Of a stretch of DNA of 64,000 bases, positions 32,275-45,020 are shown in pieces. The DNA comes from Thelephora terrestris. Lineage: Eukaryota > Basidiomycota > Agaricomycetes > Thelephorales > Thelephoraceae. The notes beneath the pieces are model-generated. The model searched no databases. It saw only the letters and a list, made by a program, of their open reading frames with translations, and was not told where the DNA came from. The first letter of the stretch is position 1. Each line of letters starts with the position of its first letter. The position numbers and the translations under genes are program-made. The DNA is taken from the NCBI GenBank assembly GCA_015956445.1, contig WIUZ02000031.1, forward strand, positions 1 through 64,000. Direction: 5' to 3'.

Positions 32275-34648
32275 TGAACTGCTACTATCCGGGTGGAGTC
32301 GGGACACGACCAGAATAGTAGAAGTGGGGGTGAGGGGTCACCGGTTGTGCAGAGGTCGGGAAGGGGAGAGAAGCTAGACAGAGGAGAGGGAACCACGGTA
32401 GGTCGCGACGTTGTCGGGACGAGAAGGGAGAACTCCGTACTAGCAAACTCCTGCTAGACGATGACGATGGGCTAGGGGGGCTAGTGGGCGATGGGCTAGT
32501 GGGCTAGGGGGCTATTGGAACTATGAGGCTAGTGGAATCGATGTCAGAGCGAGGGGCTGGAGGTTTTCGATGATCAGTTCGTTCAGGCAGAAGGGAGAAG
32601 AGGTGTGAAGAGGCCCGGGGGTTTCTTGTTCGTTCAACTAGCTAGTACAGGGTATTTATAGGTAGGGACAGTGCGATCTACGCGAAAGAGATGAGAAAAG
32701 TAGCGAACAAATGGAGAAACGGTGGGAGAATAAGACACTGGGGGCAGGGGTTGGTTTACTGAGTCAGTAAACTGTGAGTAAATCACAAGCAAATGGAAAA
32801 AGAACCTAGTGAAATACTTGCCTGGCAAGCACAAAGCAAATTCACAATTTACTGAGCCAATTTACCTGCAATTCACTGGGTTCAGTATGCGCTCAGTATG
32901 TTTATAGTTTACTGGGTCATGTGACCACAGTTTCCCCATTAGGTAAACCTCGGAAAAATTCACAATTTACTGAATAAATTTACCTGCAATTTACTGAGCC
33001 ACTTGCCCAATCAGTATGTTTTTAATTTGCTGAGCAGTTTGATCATGGTTTACTGGACTCAGTAAACTGGAAAAAAACCAAACTGGTTTACTGACAACGT
33101 CCCTGATTGGTCAATTTTAAAAATAAATGAAAATTTACCTGGACGTGTCATTGTCAGTAAACTGCAAGTTTTCTTTCAGTAAATTGGAAATACACGTCAG
33201 GTAAACTGGGAAAACACGTGATGATTTGATCATGGTTTACTGGACTCAGTAAATCAGAAAAAAACCTAACCAGTTTACTGACAATGTACCCGATTGGCTA
33301 ATTTGAAAAAAACTCGAAAATTTACCAGGACGTGTCTTTATCAGTAAACTGCAAGTTTTCTTTCAGTAAATCACAAGTACACGTAAAGTAAACCAGAAAA
33401 CACATAAACTTTGAATTTACTTACAGTTTACACGTGTTCTCTGGTTTACTTTACGTGTACTTGTGGTTTACTGAAAGAAAACTTGCAGTTTACTGATAAA
33501 GACACGTCCTGGTAAATTTTCGAGTTTTTTTTCAAATTAGCCAATCGGGTACATTGTCAGTAAACTGGTTAGGTTTTTTTCTGATTTACTGAGTCCAGTA
33601 AACCATGATCAAATCATCACGTGTTTTCCCAGTTTACCTGACGTGTATTTCCAATTTACTGAAAGAAAACTTGCAGTTTACTGACAATGACACGTCCAGG
33701 TAAATTTTCATTTATTTTTAAAATTGACCAATCAGGGACGTTGTCAGTAAACCAGTTTGGTTTTTTTCCAGTTTACTGAGTCCAGTAAACCATGATCAAA
33801 CTGCTCAGCAAATTAAAAACATACTGATTGGGCAAGTGGCTCAGTAAATTGCAGGTAAATTTATTCAGTAAATTGTGAATTTTTCCGAGGTTTACCTAAT
33901 GGGGAAACTGTGGTCACATGACCCAGTAAACTATAAACATACTGAGCGCATACTGAACCCAGTGAATTGCAGGTAAATTGGCTCAGTAAATTGTGAATTT
34001 GCTTTGTGCTTGCCAGGCAAGTATTTCACTAGGTTCTTTTTCCATTTGCTTGTGATTTACTCACAGTTTACTGACTCAGTAAACCAACCCCTGTCCCCAG
34101 TGAGAACAGGTAGATAGAAAGGGATAAACGAGAGTCCGACGCAGGGTAGGGAGACGAACGGTTCATCGGGAGGCCGGAACAAGGCTGGGACAGGTCTTAC
34201 CGAGAGGATGGAGCGATCGTGAGAAACAGAGCCAAAAGGGGAAGTCTACGGGTTCGAGATCAAAAGATCGTAACCGGGCGGGAGAGCGGGAGCAGTCGAA
34301 GATGATTGGCGAGCGAGAAGGAACGAGTCGACACGTGTCTAGACTGAAGGGAACCGGACCGGGGAGGGAACGCGTCATCGCGACGAGATAAGGGATCGGG
34401 AGGCATCGGCCGATCAACATGTCTTGTGCCGTTCGGGGAGGACGGCCACGGATGCGGAAGCAGTAGGCGATGACGCACGTCGAAGGGATCGTGAGAACGG
34501 TTTGATGATCGGGACGTCAAGTGGGCGTGACACCCCTGTGACCGATCGAGGGGTCGTCGGCTCGCGTAGTCAGTAGTTAGCGGGGTAGTGAGACAGGGAC
34601 TGGGGACTAGCACTAGATTCGAAGGTCGCGCGAATAGACGGCGGGTCA
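32275..34648 (-). repeat. 3' LTR of the gypsy element, containing palindrome A4
   Basis: On the minus strand it starts TGACCCGCC (34648) and ends CAGTTCA (32275), the same as the 5' LTR. Removing A4 (1,367 bp) and one AGA leaves 1,004 bp. The purine-rich CTCGAGGAGA immediately upstream (34649-34658, minus) could be the polypurine tract. The ACGT duplication follows at 32271-32274. Confidence 0.88.
32736..34102. mobile_element. Palindromic transposon, family A (copy A4), complete
   Basis: This 1,367 bp near-perfect palindrome lies in the 3' LTR, flanked by AGA (32733-32735 and 34103-34105). The 5' LTR has the uninterrupted target (TGTTCTTATTC, near 21,170). This proves the exact boundaries and the 3 bp duplication of the family. 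Confidence 0.96.
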
Positions 34649-34799
34649 TCTCCTCGAGACTTTAAAATTCAACCACCCTTGGTTGCGTGAGGTCGCCATG
34701 AGGCAAACGTGAGGCGTCCAAATCGGGAAGGCCGCGCGGAAGCAAAACGACGAGATCGCGGTTTCGCCAACTCATCACTTCTCTTTTCTGACCTCTGCC

Positions 34800-36739
34800 A
34801 TGTCTTCCTCTTCCAAATGGACTCCTCCTCCTGCTGCCAGCGACCCGATTATCCTGGAGGCCTTGGTACAAATTGCGCCGGAGGCTGGGGTGCCGACCGA
34901 GGAGGAGCACGCCGATTGGAGTCGCCAATCGATCAGAGCCTTGGTCTCAGCTCGTGGGGGTCCTGAAGCGTTCGGCCCAATTTGGTCCACAGTCTTGCCG
35001 ATCTGGAGGCTCAACGCGCTGCAGGGTAGGCTGGAGAAGGAGAAGGAGTTGCGAGGCCCGTGGCAGGTCCATGCACAGGCTTGGATGGTGATTAGTCTCG
35101 TCTAAATGTGGCGGGGAGGGTGGGGACTGAATCTTCTGGCTTCTAGGTTCGCCATCGGGACGTGTGCCGTAGCTTCGGGCTCCCGCCACTCCAAGTAATC
35201 GTGGATTGGGCTGACGAGATGGAAATCGCCGGTTGGCTCATCCCAGGCCCGGTCCCTGTTCCCGACGTCGCGGAAGTGACTCCCGCACCGGCCACCAGTC
35301 ATCAGCCGTCGATTCAGTCACTCAGGAGCGCGAACGAGACCTTCAGTCCAGCTGCCAGCCGCCAACCTCCAATTCGGTCACTTGGGGACGAGAACGCGGC
35401 TCCTACGCCGTCCGTTAGTTGTCAACCGTCCACTCGACCTACACCGCAGACGTCTGAGCGGGACGAGGACGTGGCCATGGCCGAAACACCGAAGAGGGGT
35501 GTCGGGACGAGTCAAAGCACGACATCGGAGAGGCGGGGTGGGGTGCCATACGTGGATCTCTCTCAGCAACCCCCAGCTCCCAAGAAGGCACGGGACCTCG
35601 TTATGTCCAACGTTGGGGCGAAGCGCGATCTTCCTGCCTCGCCGAGCAAGGAGGAGTCGATCTCCAAACGTTCGCGGACGACCGGTCGTGCAGGGAAGGA
35701 AAAGGAGGGTCCCGAAGACGTCGTCCCAGCTTTCCCACCTATGGACCTGGCTGGGGAAGTCTATGAGGAGGGTACGCCCCTGAACCTGACTGACTTCCCG
35801 GGTGCGCGCTCGATGGTGCGTTTCGAGGTCCTTTTTCTCGTCACGCTATGGGTTCTGACGCTTTAGTAGGCGTGTGACTGGTGCAGGGGCAAGCCCAGGA
35901 TTGGGAAGGCATGCCGTCCAGCTTGGCACCCGGCCTTGCGGTCAACGGACACGCGGGTGTATCTCATCTGCGATACTTGCGTTGTCCAGAAGAAGGGCTG
36001 CAGCTTCAGGGACATGGACTTCGGGATAACGCACTGGCCGATCGTCGAGTGTTCGGAGGAGGGGGACAATCGCCGCCAAAAGGAGGCCAATCGCAAGGTT
36101 AAGGCTTCGACGGACGAGCCCGTTGGTGAGGAGGGGAACGTCTCGAAGCCGAAGAAGGCACCTCGCGTGCGGAAGACTGCTGCCTCTGCAGCTCCGGATC
36201 CCTCCTCCTCTATTTCCACACGCTCGAAGACCAAGGCGGCCACGTTAGGGTCCTCGACTGCGGTTCCCACGTTCGCGATGGCTGGTCTGTCCGTTGGGGG
36301 TCCTTCCGGCGTTTCCTCAGGGCTTCACAGCTGGGAGGTCGACCTCCGCGATTTTGAGTGGGAGTGGGGCACATCCCAGGATTCGCCAGTGGCTATTGAG
36401 CAACTGCGTGCGGCGCTCCGTTCCCAAATTGCCAGGGAACGCCACGAGGTAGATCTCATCGCGGACTTGGTGGCGTCTCGTCGGGATATCGCAAAGGGAA
36501 TCCTTGCGAGGATGAACCATGAGATCATAGCTCGCGATGGCCAGCCCGTCTGGGACTCCTCCGACTTTGTGGAGACTTCTGACGATGGGGATGGGGATGG
36601 GGATGGTGACGTGTCTGTGGGTGCTGTGGGCGACGGCAATATGTTTTTGGACGGCGAGGATGTGGCGGGAGCTGCGGGAGGGGGATCTCAAGGTGTTGGC
36701 GAATCTGGAGTGGCTGAAGAGAGGTTGCGGGATGTTTGA
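34800..36739 (+). CDS. Antisense gene G1 inside the gypsy element (unknown protein)
   Basis: Exons are 34800-35087, 35147-35815 and about 35,893-36,739. The product starts MSSSSKWTPPPAASD and contains SFGLPPLQVIVDWADEMEIAGWL, then a proline/serine-rich region with a threefold repeat (QPSIQSL, QPPIRSL, QPSTRPT) and basic nuclear-localisation-like KRSRTTGRAGKEK. A cysteine cluster follows (CRPAW...LICDTCVVQKKGCSF), reminiscent of the Zn-binding segments in agaricomycete retroelement-linked proteins, then a coiled coil (QLRAALRSQIARERHEVDLI) and an acidic tail. The last exon needs the acceptor GCAAG at 35,892 to stay in the conserved frame; the more canonical CAG 6 bp earlier leads to an early stop. 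Transcription would run opposite to gag-pol. No recognised enzymatic domain. Confidence 0.5.
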
Positions 36740-37244
36740 GGAACGAGGAGTAGGTCGCGTCGAATCTTTACAACTATCATCATGTACTTCTTAGCTTCTT
36801 GGACTTTTGGTTTCTTGAATCGACTTGTTTTCTTGGTTTGTCGTGTCTGAGAAGTGGTGAGATCCGTGAAATCAGCTGGGTAGGACATGGAGATGGTCTG
36901 CCTCCTCTTCGGCAGGTTGCGGGAGGATGATCGGGAAGCAGGCGCGATAGTGGGGACTAGCTCTCCTCGAGACTTTAAACACTGACCGTCCTCGGTCACC
37001 ATGACGACGTCCTGCAGGTCTGAGAGGCGTTCCACGACGGGAGGGGCGAGCAGCGCGGAAGGGAAAAGTCGACGGCACCCAAAGTACAGCTTCGCGGTCC
37101 GGTCGGGATGATCGGGACGGTTCCGGCATCTTCCGAACCACGTGGGACGCAGTACGGTCCGCGAGGAGGGGGGAAAAACGTCGGGGGTGGTGATCGAGTG
37201 AGAAAAGAAAATTTTTGAAGTCCACCACCACCAGCACGACCGCA

Positions 37245-38555
37245 ATGCCTCTCATCGGGGCTCACTATCTCACCGACGGCGACAATCCTGTGTGGATAAA
37301 CAACCTTGAAGCTCGTGATCCCCCCACTGATCGTCCAGGGGTCGGCTTTCTCGACATCACTCTTGCAGACGTCGTGGAACGCGTTCAGAGCGAGCGCGGG
37401 GATCGCGATGCCTTGGAAAGGGCCACGAGTTCAGATGCTCTCTTCAGATTCGCTATCAGGGCCATTGAGGACGATCGGGGCCGCCCAGGCCGTCTGGGGG
37501 AGGACAGGGTTTGGAGGTGCCTCCTAGAGATGGGTCTCGCTGCTGATGGGATGTCGGGAGACGTTCGTGAGAGCATCGCGACACGACAGGCCGTTCGTTA
37601 TACCGCTGTGATCGCGAATGAGCTCATGAGGCGTCAGGAGGGACTTGAAAACAGGGTATGTCGCCGGGACTGGTCGCGTCCGAGCATAGTGCTAACTCTT
37701 GAATGATAGATTGAGGAAGTCCGTCTCCGCAATGAATGGTTGAGGATCCGCGTGGGAATGATGGACCAGGCCATGGACAAAATGGATCGGCACTACACCG
37801 CAGAGAGCGAGGCCGGGAGTCACTACGTGAGTCCTCGCTGTCCCGCGCAAGGTCGTGACGCTGACTGGGGCACAGGTCAGGGGTCTGAACGGCAGGATCA
37901 CGTGGCTGGAGCAATCGCTCGCGGACTTCGTCGAGGCGTCTCTCATGCGTCGGGAGTACTATGGGGAAGTTGGGGTCCGTGGCGAGGAAGTCGCCGCTGT
38001 CGCGGAGGAGCCGGTAGCCATTGGTGAGGTGGAAGATCCGCCTGCGGTTACGGAGGTCCAGGCCCAGGCAACAGGCGAGGACGGGGATATTGTCCTTGCG
38101 CACGGGGAGGATCGCGAGGAGGCTCCGGTCCCGCTCGAGCACGCAGAAACCGCAGAAACCGTAGGGGGTGTTGATCATGTGAGTTCATCAACTTGGTCGC
38201 GACGTCCACTGGTTGACCTGGGAAATCGTAGGTACCAACACCAGGTGTGACAGTCGTTGGGGCTAACACCATCGCGCAAGAGGGTCCACCGCCTTCCTAT
38301 ACACGTAACCGCAACTACGGGCGACTCCCTCCTGCGGAATCAGACGTGGCGGCTCGTGTACGAATGCTGCAGCACGCTGTCGCCTACATGCTCCGTGCTC
38401 GTGAGATGTTCGCGAGATCCACAGGCAGATATGCAGGATATGAAGACGACCTTGACCCCACGGAGGACGCCATGATGAACGTGGTTGGGGAGACCTCGCG
38501 ACGCATTCGGGCTGAGTTTGGAGAGGGTCGCGACCGCAGAGTTGACGGGGCATAG
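37245..38555 (+). CDS. Antisense gene G2 inside the gypsy element (unknown coiled-coil protein)
   Basis: A four-exon frame with GT..AG introns has no stops: MPLIGAHYLTDGDNPVWI ... LMRRQEGLENR, then IEEVRLRNEWLRIRVGMMDQ (coiled coil), then VRGLNGRITWLEQSLADFVE with an alanine/glutamate-rich stretch, then VPTPGVTVVGANTIAQEG to the stop at 38,555. The order (conserved N-terminal exon, short coiled-coil exons, low-complexity and C-terminal parts) is that of the F-element genes. Gene and integrase converge, with 222 bp between their stops. An antisense gene in this position would be read from its own promoter near 37,200. Function is unknown. Confidence 0.55.
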
Positions 38556-38776
38556 TCCAAGGTAAGAGTGAACCAGCTGGTCATTGATGCGCAACTGCGA
38601 AGAAAAAGGGATTGTAAAGACGATGAAAGAAGGATAGCGTGCGAAGGGAACGTGGGCGTCTAGAAGGTAGATCGAAAGTGAGACAGCGTCAGAATCTTAG
38701 AAGGAGGCGGTCGCGAAAGTAAATAGAGAGGTGCATAGCTATAGTCCAGAATAAATACGAGACAGGTTGGTCTGTT

Positions 38777-41700
38777 CTAGAACGAAGGGGAGACAACCTC
38801 GCGATAAGATCCAGCAGCGGGGTCCAAGGAATCAAAGAAGTGGACATCTTCAGGGTCTTCGCTGGTGGAGTCCTCGTCGTCGGGAAGAGTTGTGAAGCTT
38901 GGGTCGCGAGTCTCTGTACGAGCAAGGTAGGGGATTAGACGAAACCCGGCTACCCTGAGCTGAGACTGGGCGCCGTCGAGTTCAGCGACGATGTAAGAGG
39001 GGCCAGCCTTCTTGCGAATGACGACATAGGGGCCATTGTACCGGGGCTTGGTCATGCGGTTCAGAGACTCTTTGATGCGGGAGTTCCGAACGAGGACCAG
39101 GGATCCGGGCTTGAAATCGAAGTCTACAATCTGTGAACCATGGTGCTTCTCAAACCGTTCTAGGTTCTTGACGCGGGAAGCGGTAACTGTCTCCTGCATC
39201 TTCTCAATATCTTCTTCGCGCTTCGCGAGCTGACGAGCCCGGATCGCGATGAGTTCCTCGGTAGAGATGCCAAAGTCTTGGGCAGGGACAAGGTAGGTGG
39301 CTTCAAGAATATCGAAGGGAAGGATGGGGTGAACACCGTGGACCATGTAGTAGGGGGAGAACCCAGTCGCCTTCCGTACAGTGACGCGCTCGGCCCAGAA
39401 GACCTGCGGGAGAACCTCGCGCCACTTGGACTCGTTTCCGTGACAGGTTTTCATGACAGCTTCACGGACATCGAAGTGCTTCAACTCGACAATCCCATTG
39501 GCTCAGGAGTTGTAGCCAGAGATGCGGATGTGTCGTATACCGTATCGCGATGCAAGGATGTCGAGGGCGGCGATATAGGAGGAACCGTTGTCGGTGACAA
39601 TCTCGGCGATGCCACCCCAACGACACAGGAGGTCCTGGAAGATGAAGTCGGCGATCACCTTGGCGGACTCGGAGGTAGTTGCCCGGGCTTCGGGATAAGA
39701 CGTAAGCACATCGCGAGCGTGGATGACGTATCGGTAGCTTCCGGTCCTGGGCATAAGAAAGGTGTCGATATGGGCTTTCCAAAACAGGCCGGGAACGGTC
39801 GGGATGGTTGGCGGGATGTAGAAATATTCGGTTTGGCGCAGCTGACACTCGTGACATGTCTTGACGTACCATCGGACGTTCTCACTGAGGCAGGGCCACC
39901 AGAAACGCAGAAGTAGGTTGGCTGTCGTCGCAAAGGCTCCCTTGTGGCCGAGGTTGTCGTGGGCAAACCGAATGAGGCGGAGGCGATCTGAAGGAGGAGG
40001 AACGAGCTGTGGGCTACCCTTGCGATTCTTCCGGAACAGCTTGTTGCCAACGAGGAAGTAGTCTGTGGCTTGGCGGATGAACTGCTGGTAGTCGTGGTCA
40101 AAGAGGTCTGGAGGGCGCTCCAAGTCGGACAGGAACTTCTGTATCACGACCAGCCGTTCTTCGCGACGGAGGCCCTTGGGGGACTGGGGGATCGCGACAT
40201 CAGTCTCAGAATCCGGTGCGGAGGATCGCGACGGAGCGGCAAAGTCGTCGGGAGGTTCTGGAGAGGGTCGAGGGGAAGGAGAGGAGGCATGCAGAGCTGG
40301 TTCGGGTTCAATGGCGAATAATATAGAAGGTGCCGGGTCTAGGGGGGTTCGAGGTGTGTTGACTTCAAGGAAGAATCCTGCGCCGAGGTCTATCCACTCT
40401 TCTAGTTCGTCTGGATCGTCGGGAGGCGGATCCTCAGGGGCGCGAGGACGACGGGAGAGACCGTCAGCTCCGGTGTGCTTGTCAGCGGGGACGTGGACGA
40501 GCTCGAAGTCAAAGAGCAGGATGGCGGATATCCATCGGTTCACGGCATCGTTGGGATGGAGCGTAGGGTTATTGAGCATCCCCTTGATAAACTTGGCATC
40601 CATTTCCACAGTGAGTTTCTTCACGCCGATGGTGTAAATCTGCGTCTGCTTGAGTGCGCGAAACAGCCCAAAGAGCTCGAGCTTGGCCTGAGAGTATCGC
40701 GACTCGCGATCGTTGAACGTGATGGACCCGAATCGACTGGGGTAGCGCTTGCCGTCTTCACCGACCTGAAGGAGAATGAAACCAACACCGTTCATGCAGG
40801 AGTCGACGGCTAGGATGACTGGGCGTTGCGACTCGTAGTCGATAGGGCGTAGAGCTGGTGAGTTTACGATCGCAGCCTTGAGGTTCTCGATAGCTGCCAA
40901 CTGCGGGGGTCCGATTTCGAAGGGTTCGTCTTTCCGTGTTAGCTGGATGAGGGGCCTTGCGACGAGAGTGTAGTTCTTGATGAAGATTCGAAGGACTCCA
41001 CAGGTTCCCAGAAAGGCTCGAACCTCTGAGACATTCGTCGGGACTGGCCAGTCCTGGATGGCCTGGATTCGCGAAGGATCCGCGATACGACCTTCGTAAG
41101 TACAAATGTGTCCAAGAATGTCGGCCTGGGGTACTCCGATGAAAGCCTTCTTCCCGCTAAACGTAGCCCCGTAGGACTTGACGCGCTGGATGATCCGGTG
41201 GACTGCTTGGAAGTGCTCCCAGACGAATCGTCGAATGCCTGGGTTTTCGGGGATGGTCTCGTACGTTCCGTCGGGAAGCTCGTATCGCGACTTTGGGCCT
41301 TTGATGGGGACATCGTCGGCGAAAGGCTGGGTCCAGTGCGGGATTTCGGGTCGAAGAATGTGGGAGACGTCTCCCTGTAGCACGGCTGGGGAGTTGGTCC
41401 AACCCATCGGTAGAACTGTCAGTCGGAACGCGCCAAGGGGAGTGTTGAACGTAGTCATGTCGCGAGAGTCGGGATGAAGCTGGCGCTGGTCGAAGGAAAC
41501 GTATAGGTTGAGCGTGGTGTAGATGGAGCGACCAGCGAAGTCTTCGGCAACCACATCAGTGTAGGGAGGCATGGCAGCGTTCTTGATTGTAACGGCGTTG
41601 AGAGGCTCCAGGGAATGGACCAGACGTAAGGACTTCCCATCCTTCTTGTAGACACAGAACCATCTGCTGTTGTAGGAGGAGGACGAAGGTTCGTAGACAC

Positions 41701-42025
41701 CGGACTGCCACTTGTTCTCGATGATCTGGGTGACCTCAGAGAGGATCCCGCGAGGGATGGGGCCTTGTCTGAGTACCCAGGGCGTGTGCGCGATGTGCGG
41801 GATCTCGATGGGGGCGAAGTACTTGGGATCAAATGTCCCTCTCTCGTCGTCGGCCCATGCGAATGCCGTGTGATGGGTGCTAACGATCCACTCCACGAGC
41901 TTCACTTCTTCTGGTAGCAGAAGTCCTTTGCCAAGCGCCATTTGCTTCCGGCGTTCGGGAGTGAAGCGGGGGACGGGGGTGTATTCGGGAGGGTGCGTAG
42001 GCAAGGGAGGCATGTCGGCAAGGGG
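38777..42025 (-). pseudogene. Reverse transcriptase-RNase H-integrase of the gypsy element
   Basis: The frame begins at the B2 junction and reads MPPLPTHPPEYTPVPRFT. The reverse transcriptase follows (VYKKDGKSLRLVHSLEPLN; FNTPLGAFRLTVLPMGWTN; active-site block PFADDVPIKGP), then RNase H (VILAVDSCMNGVGF ... VEMDAKFIKGML ... HTGADGLSRR) and integrase with its HHCC finger (HDNLGH..CHEC) and DDE residues (HIDTF; VTDNGSS). The first catalytic Asp of the polymerase is Asn (TTLNLYVSFD), so the enzyme is dead. A TGA at 39503-39505 lies between GYNS and ANGIVE, just before the catalytic Glu of integrase. The integrase tail continues to 38,777. Both changes are single-base decay. Confidence 0.88.
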
Positions 42026-42384
42026 GCACTAGTGGTAGTTAACTTTTACTGAGTAAAGTGTGATAACTGGACAGATTTCACACCCATAGTTATCATGATA
42101 ACTTGAGTACTGCTCAACCCATACTCACCCACTGTTTTGGGTTGATGGGAGAGGTCCCAATTAGGCAGGTGCCGAGGGTGTGGATTGCCTGGGAGTCTGG
42201 GTGGGTTTCCTTTTTGGGAATATCCCAGAAAGGAAATATTGATGGCTTATGTAAGCAATGATGGGAAGCAGGTTAGGACAGAATTTCTATAAAAGGAAAT
42301 ACCATAAAAGGAAATACCATAAGAAGAAATTTGATGGATTACATAATGGAATCATGTGACTTCCTAAAAAGGAAATTTTACCCA

Positions 42385-42800
42385 GTATGTTATTTTTACC
42401 AAATATGTTATTTTTACCAAATATGTTATTTTTACCAAATATGTTATTTTTACCAAATATGTTATTTTTACCAAATATGTTATTTTTACCAAATATGTTA
42501 TTTTTACCAAATATGTTATTTTTACCAAATATGTTATTTTTACCAAATATGTTATTTTTACCAAATATGTTATTTTTACCAAATATGTTATTTTTACCAA
42601 ATATGTTATTTTTACCAAATATGTTATTTTTACCAAATATGTTATTTTTACCAAATATGTTATTTTTACCAAATATGTTATTTTTACCAAATATGTTATT
42701 TTTACCAAATATGTTATTTTTACCAAATATGTTATTTTTACCAAATATGTTATTTTTACCAAATATGTTATTTTTACCAAATATGTTATTTTACCAAATA
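42385..42800 (+). repeat. 18 bp minisatellite (TATTTTTACCAAATATGT)
   Basis: About 22 near-identical head-to-tail units lie in the left arm of B2. The right arm has about seven and B1 only two or three. The frames of 138-179 codons across it (FYQICYFYQICY..., LFLPNMLFLPNM...) are artefacts. Confidence 0.92.
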
Positions 42801-44875
42801 TGTTATTTTTACCAAATATGTTATTTTTTACCAGATTTGTTATTTTTTACCAGATTTGTTATTTTTCTAAGTATGAGAACCACCAAATAGCATAATTTTC
42901 AGGGATGGTGATCTTTCAATCTGTTGATTTTCCAACATTACAATTGGAAGGTTTTTATTTCAATGGGATGTATGTACCCTTTTCTTTACCTTTTGTACCA
43001 CGCAATAGAACATGGTTCTGTTTGTAGTCAAACCTAACCTAACCTAAACCAGCCCTAACCCAACTTTATTTTATGTTGTCTTATCTGACATAACCCCTAA
43101 TCTAATCTAATCTACCCAAAATAGTCCACCCAACCCAACCAAACCTACAGTAAACATAACCTACCATAAAATTAATCTACCGTAAACATAATCTACTGTA
43201 AACCTAACCTAACCTAACCTAACCTAACCTAACCTAACCTAACCTAACCTAACCTAACCTAACCTAAACCTAACCTAACCTAAACCTAACCTAACTCTAC
43301 CGTAAACATAATCTATCGTAAACTTGACCTAACCTAATCTGACCTAACCTAACCTAACCTAACCTAACCTAACCTGATCTAACATAAACCTAACCTAACA
43401 TAACATACCGTAAACCTAATCTAACCTACCGTAAACCTAAGCTAACCTACCATAAACCTAACCTAACCTACCGTAAACCTAACCTAACCTACCGTAAACC
43501 TAACCTACCGTAAACCTAACCTACCATAAACCTAACCTACCATAAACCTAACCTAACCTAACCTACCGTCAACATAAACCTAACCTGACCTAACCTACCC
43601 TAAACCTAACCTGCCCTAAACCTAACCTGTCCCAAACCTAAACTTAACCTGACCTGACCTGACCCTGTTCTAGAGTAGCCTTACCCAACCCAATATGGTC
43701 TACCCGACCTAACCTAACTAAGTCTACCTGGCCCTGACCTGACCTAACCTGATCTAACCCAGCCTAGAATAACCTAACCTAAGCTGCAAAAATGTGAACC
43801 CAGCTCAACCTATCCTCACCCAGCACATTAGTATATAACTTGGTTCATGGGAACACAGCATGAACCACACACTCCCCATGTTCTGTACCCAACTACAAGC
43901 TGACAATTGCTCAAGTGCATCCACTTTGCTGGACCTACAAGCCAGTGGACCTATAAGCCTATAGGCCCACAAACCCATGGGGACCTATACTCAGTACATG
44001 TGACAAGCCATATTCTGTTCCTGACTGCAACCTGACTGCAACCCAAGCCCTGTCCCCCTACAAGCTAATGGACCCATAAACTCAAACCCTTACAGATCTG
44101 TGGGCCCATCATACACCAACTGGCTAATAGGTCCAACTAGGTGGACAAGTTTGGGTTGCAGTCAGGTTGCAGTCAGGAACAGAATATGGCTTGTCACATG
44201 TACTGAGTATAGGTCCCCATGGGTTTGTGGGCCTATAGGCTTATAGGTCCACTGGCTTGTAGGTCCAGCAAAGTGGATGCACTTGAGCAATTGTCAGCTT
44301 GTAGTTGGGTACAGAACATGGGGAGTGTGTGGTTCATGCTGTGTTCCCATGAACCAAGTTATATACTAATGTGCTGGGTGAGGATAGGTTGAGCTGGGTT
44401 CACATTTTTGCAGCTTAGGTTAGGTTATTCTAGGCTGGGTTAGATCAGGTTAGGTCAGGTCAGGGCCAGGTAGACTTAGTTAGGTTAGGTCGGGTAGACC
44501 ATATTGGGTTGGGTAAGGCTACTCTAGAACAGGGTCAGGTCAGGTCGGGTTAAGTTTAGGTTTGGGACAGGTTAGGTTTAGGGCAGGTTAGGTTTAGGGT
44601 AGGTTAGGTCAGGTTAGGTTAGGTTTACGGTAGGTTAGGTTAGGTTTACGGTAGGTTAGGTTAGGTTTATGGTAGGTTAGCTTAGGTTTATGGTAGGTTA
44701 GATTAGGTTTATGGTAGGTTAGGTTAGGTTAGGTTTATGTTAGATCAGGTTAGGTTAGGTTAGGTTAGGTTAGGTTAGGTCAGATTAGGTTAGGTCAAGT
44801 TTACGATAGATTATGTTTACGGTAGAGTTAGGTTAGGTTTAGGTTAGGTTAGGTTTAGGTTAGGTTAGGTTTAGG

Positions 44876-45020
44876 TTAGGTTAGGTTAGGTTAGGTTAGG
44901 TTAGGTTAGGTTAGGTTAGGTTAGGTTAGGTTAGGTTAGGTTAGGTTAGGTTAGGTTAGGTTAGGTTAGGTTAGGTTAGGTTAGGTTAGGTTAGGTTAGG
45001 TTAGGTTAGGTTAGGTTAGG
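44876..45020 (+). repeat. (TTAGG)n pentamer array in B2
   Basis: About 29 perfect or near-perfect TTAGG units lie in the right arm of B2. The corresponding left-arm tract is much shorter. It is telomere-like in composition but internal. Confidence 0.85.

Larger units (their letters stand above)
32275..42025 (-). mobile_element. Ty3/gypsy LTR retrotransposon, 3' half (inverted)
   Basis: Read on the minus strand: the CCCCCTT duplication of B2, reverse transcriptase, RNase H and integrase (42,018-38,777), then about 4 kb holding two genes in the opposite orientation (37245-38555 and 34800-36739 on plus), then the 3' LTR. Together with 20610-25991 it makes one element. The extra 4 kb between integrase and LTR is unusual for this class. 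Confidence 0.85.

Noticed and set aside
42331-42890. Long frames of FYQICYFYQICY or LFLPNMLFLPNM type (up to 179 codons) in B2, and shorter ones at 26294, 28812 and 45344
   Set aside because: They are translations of the 18 bp minisatellite, present in several frames and both strands, with no variation expected of a gene.
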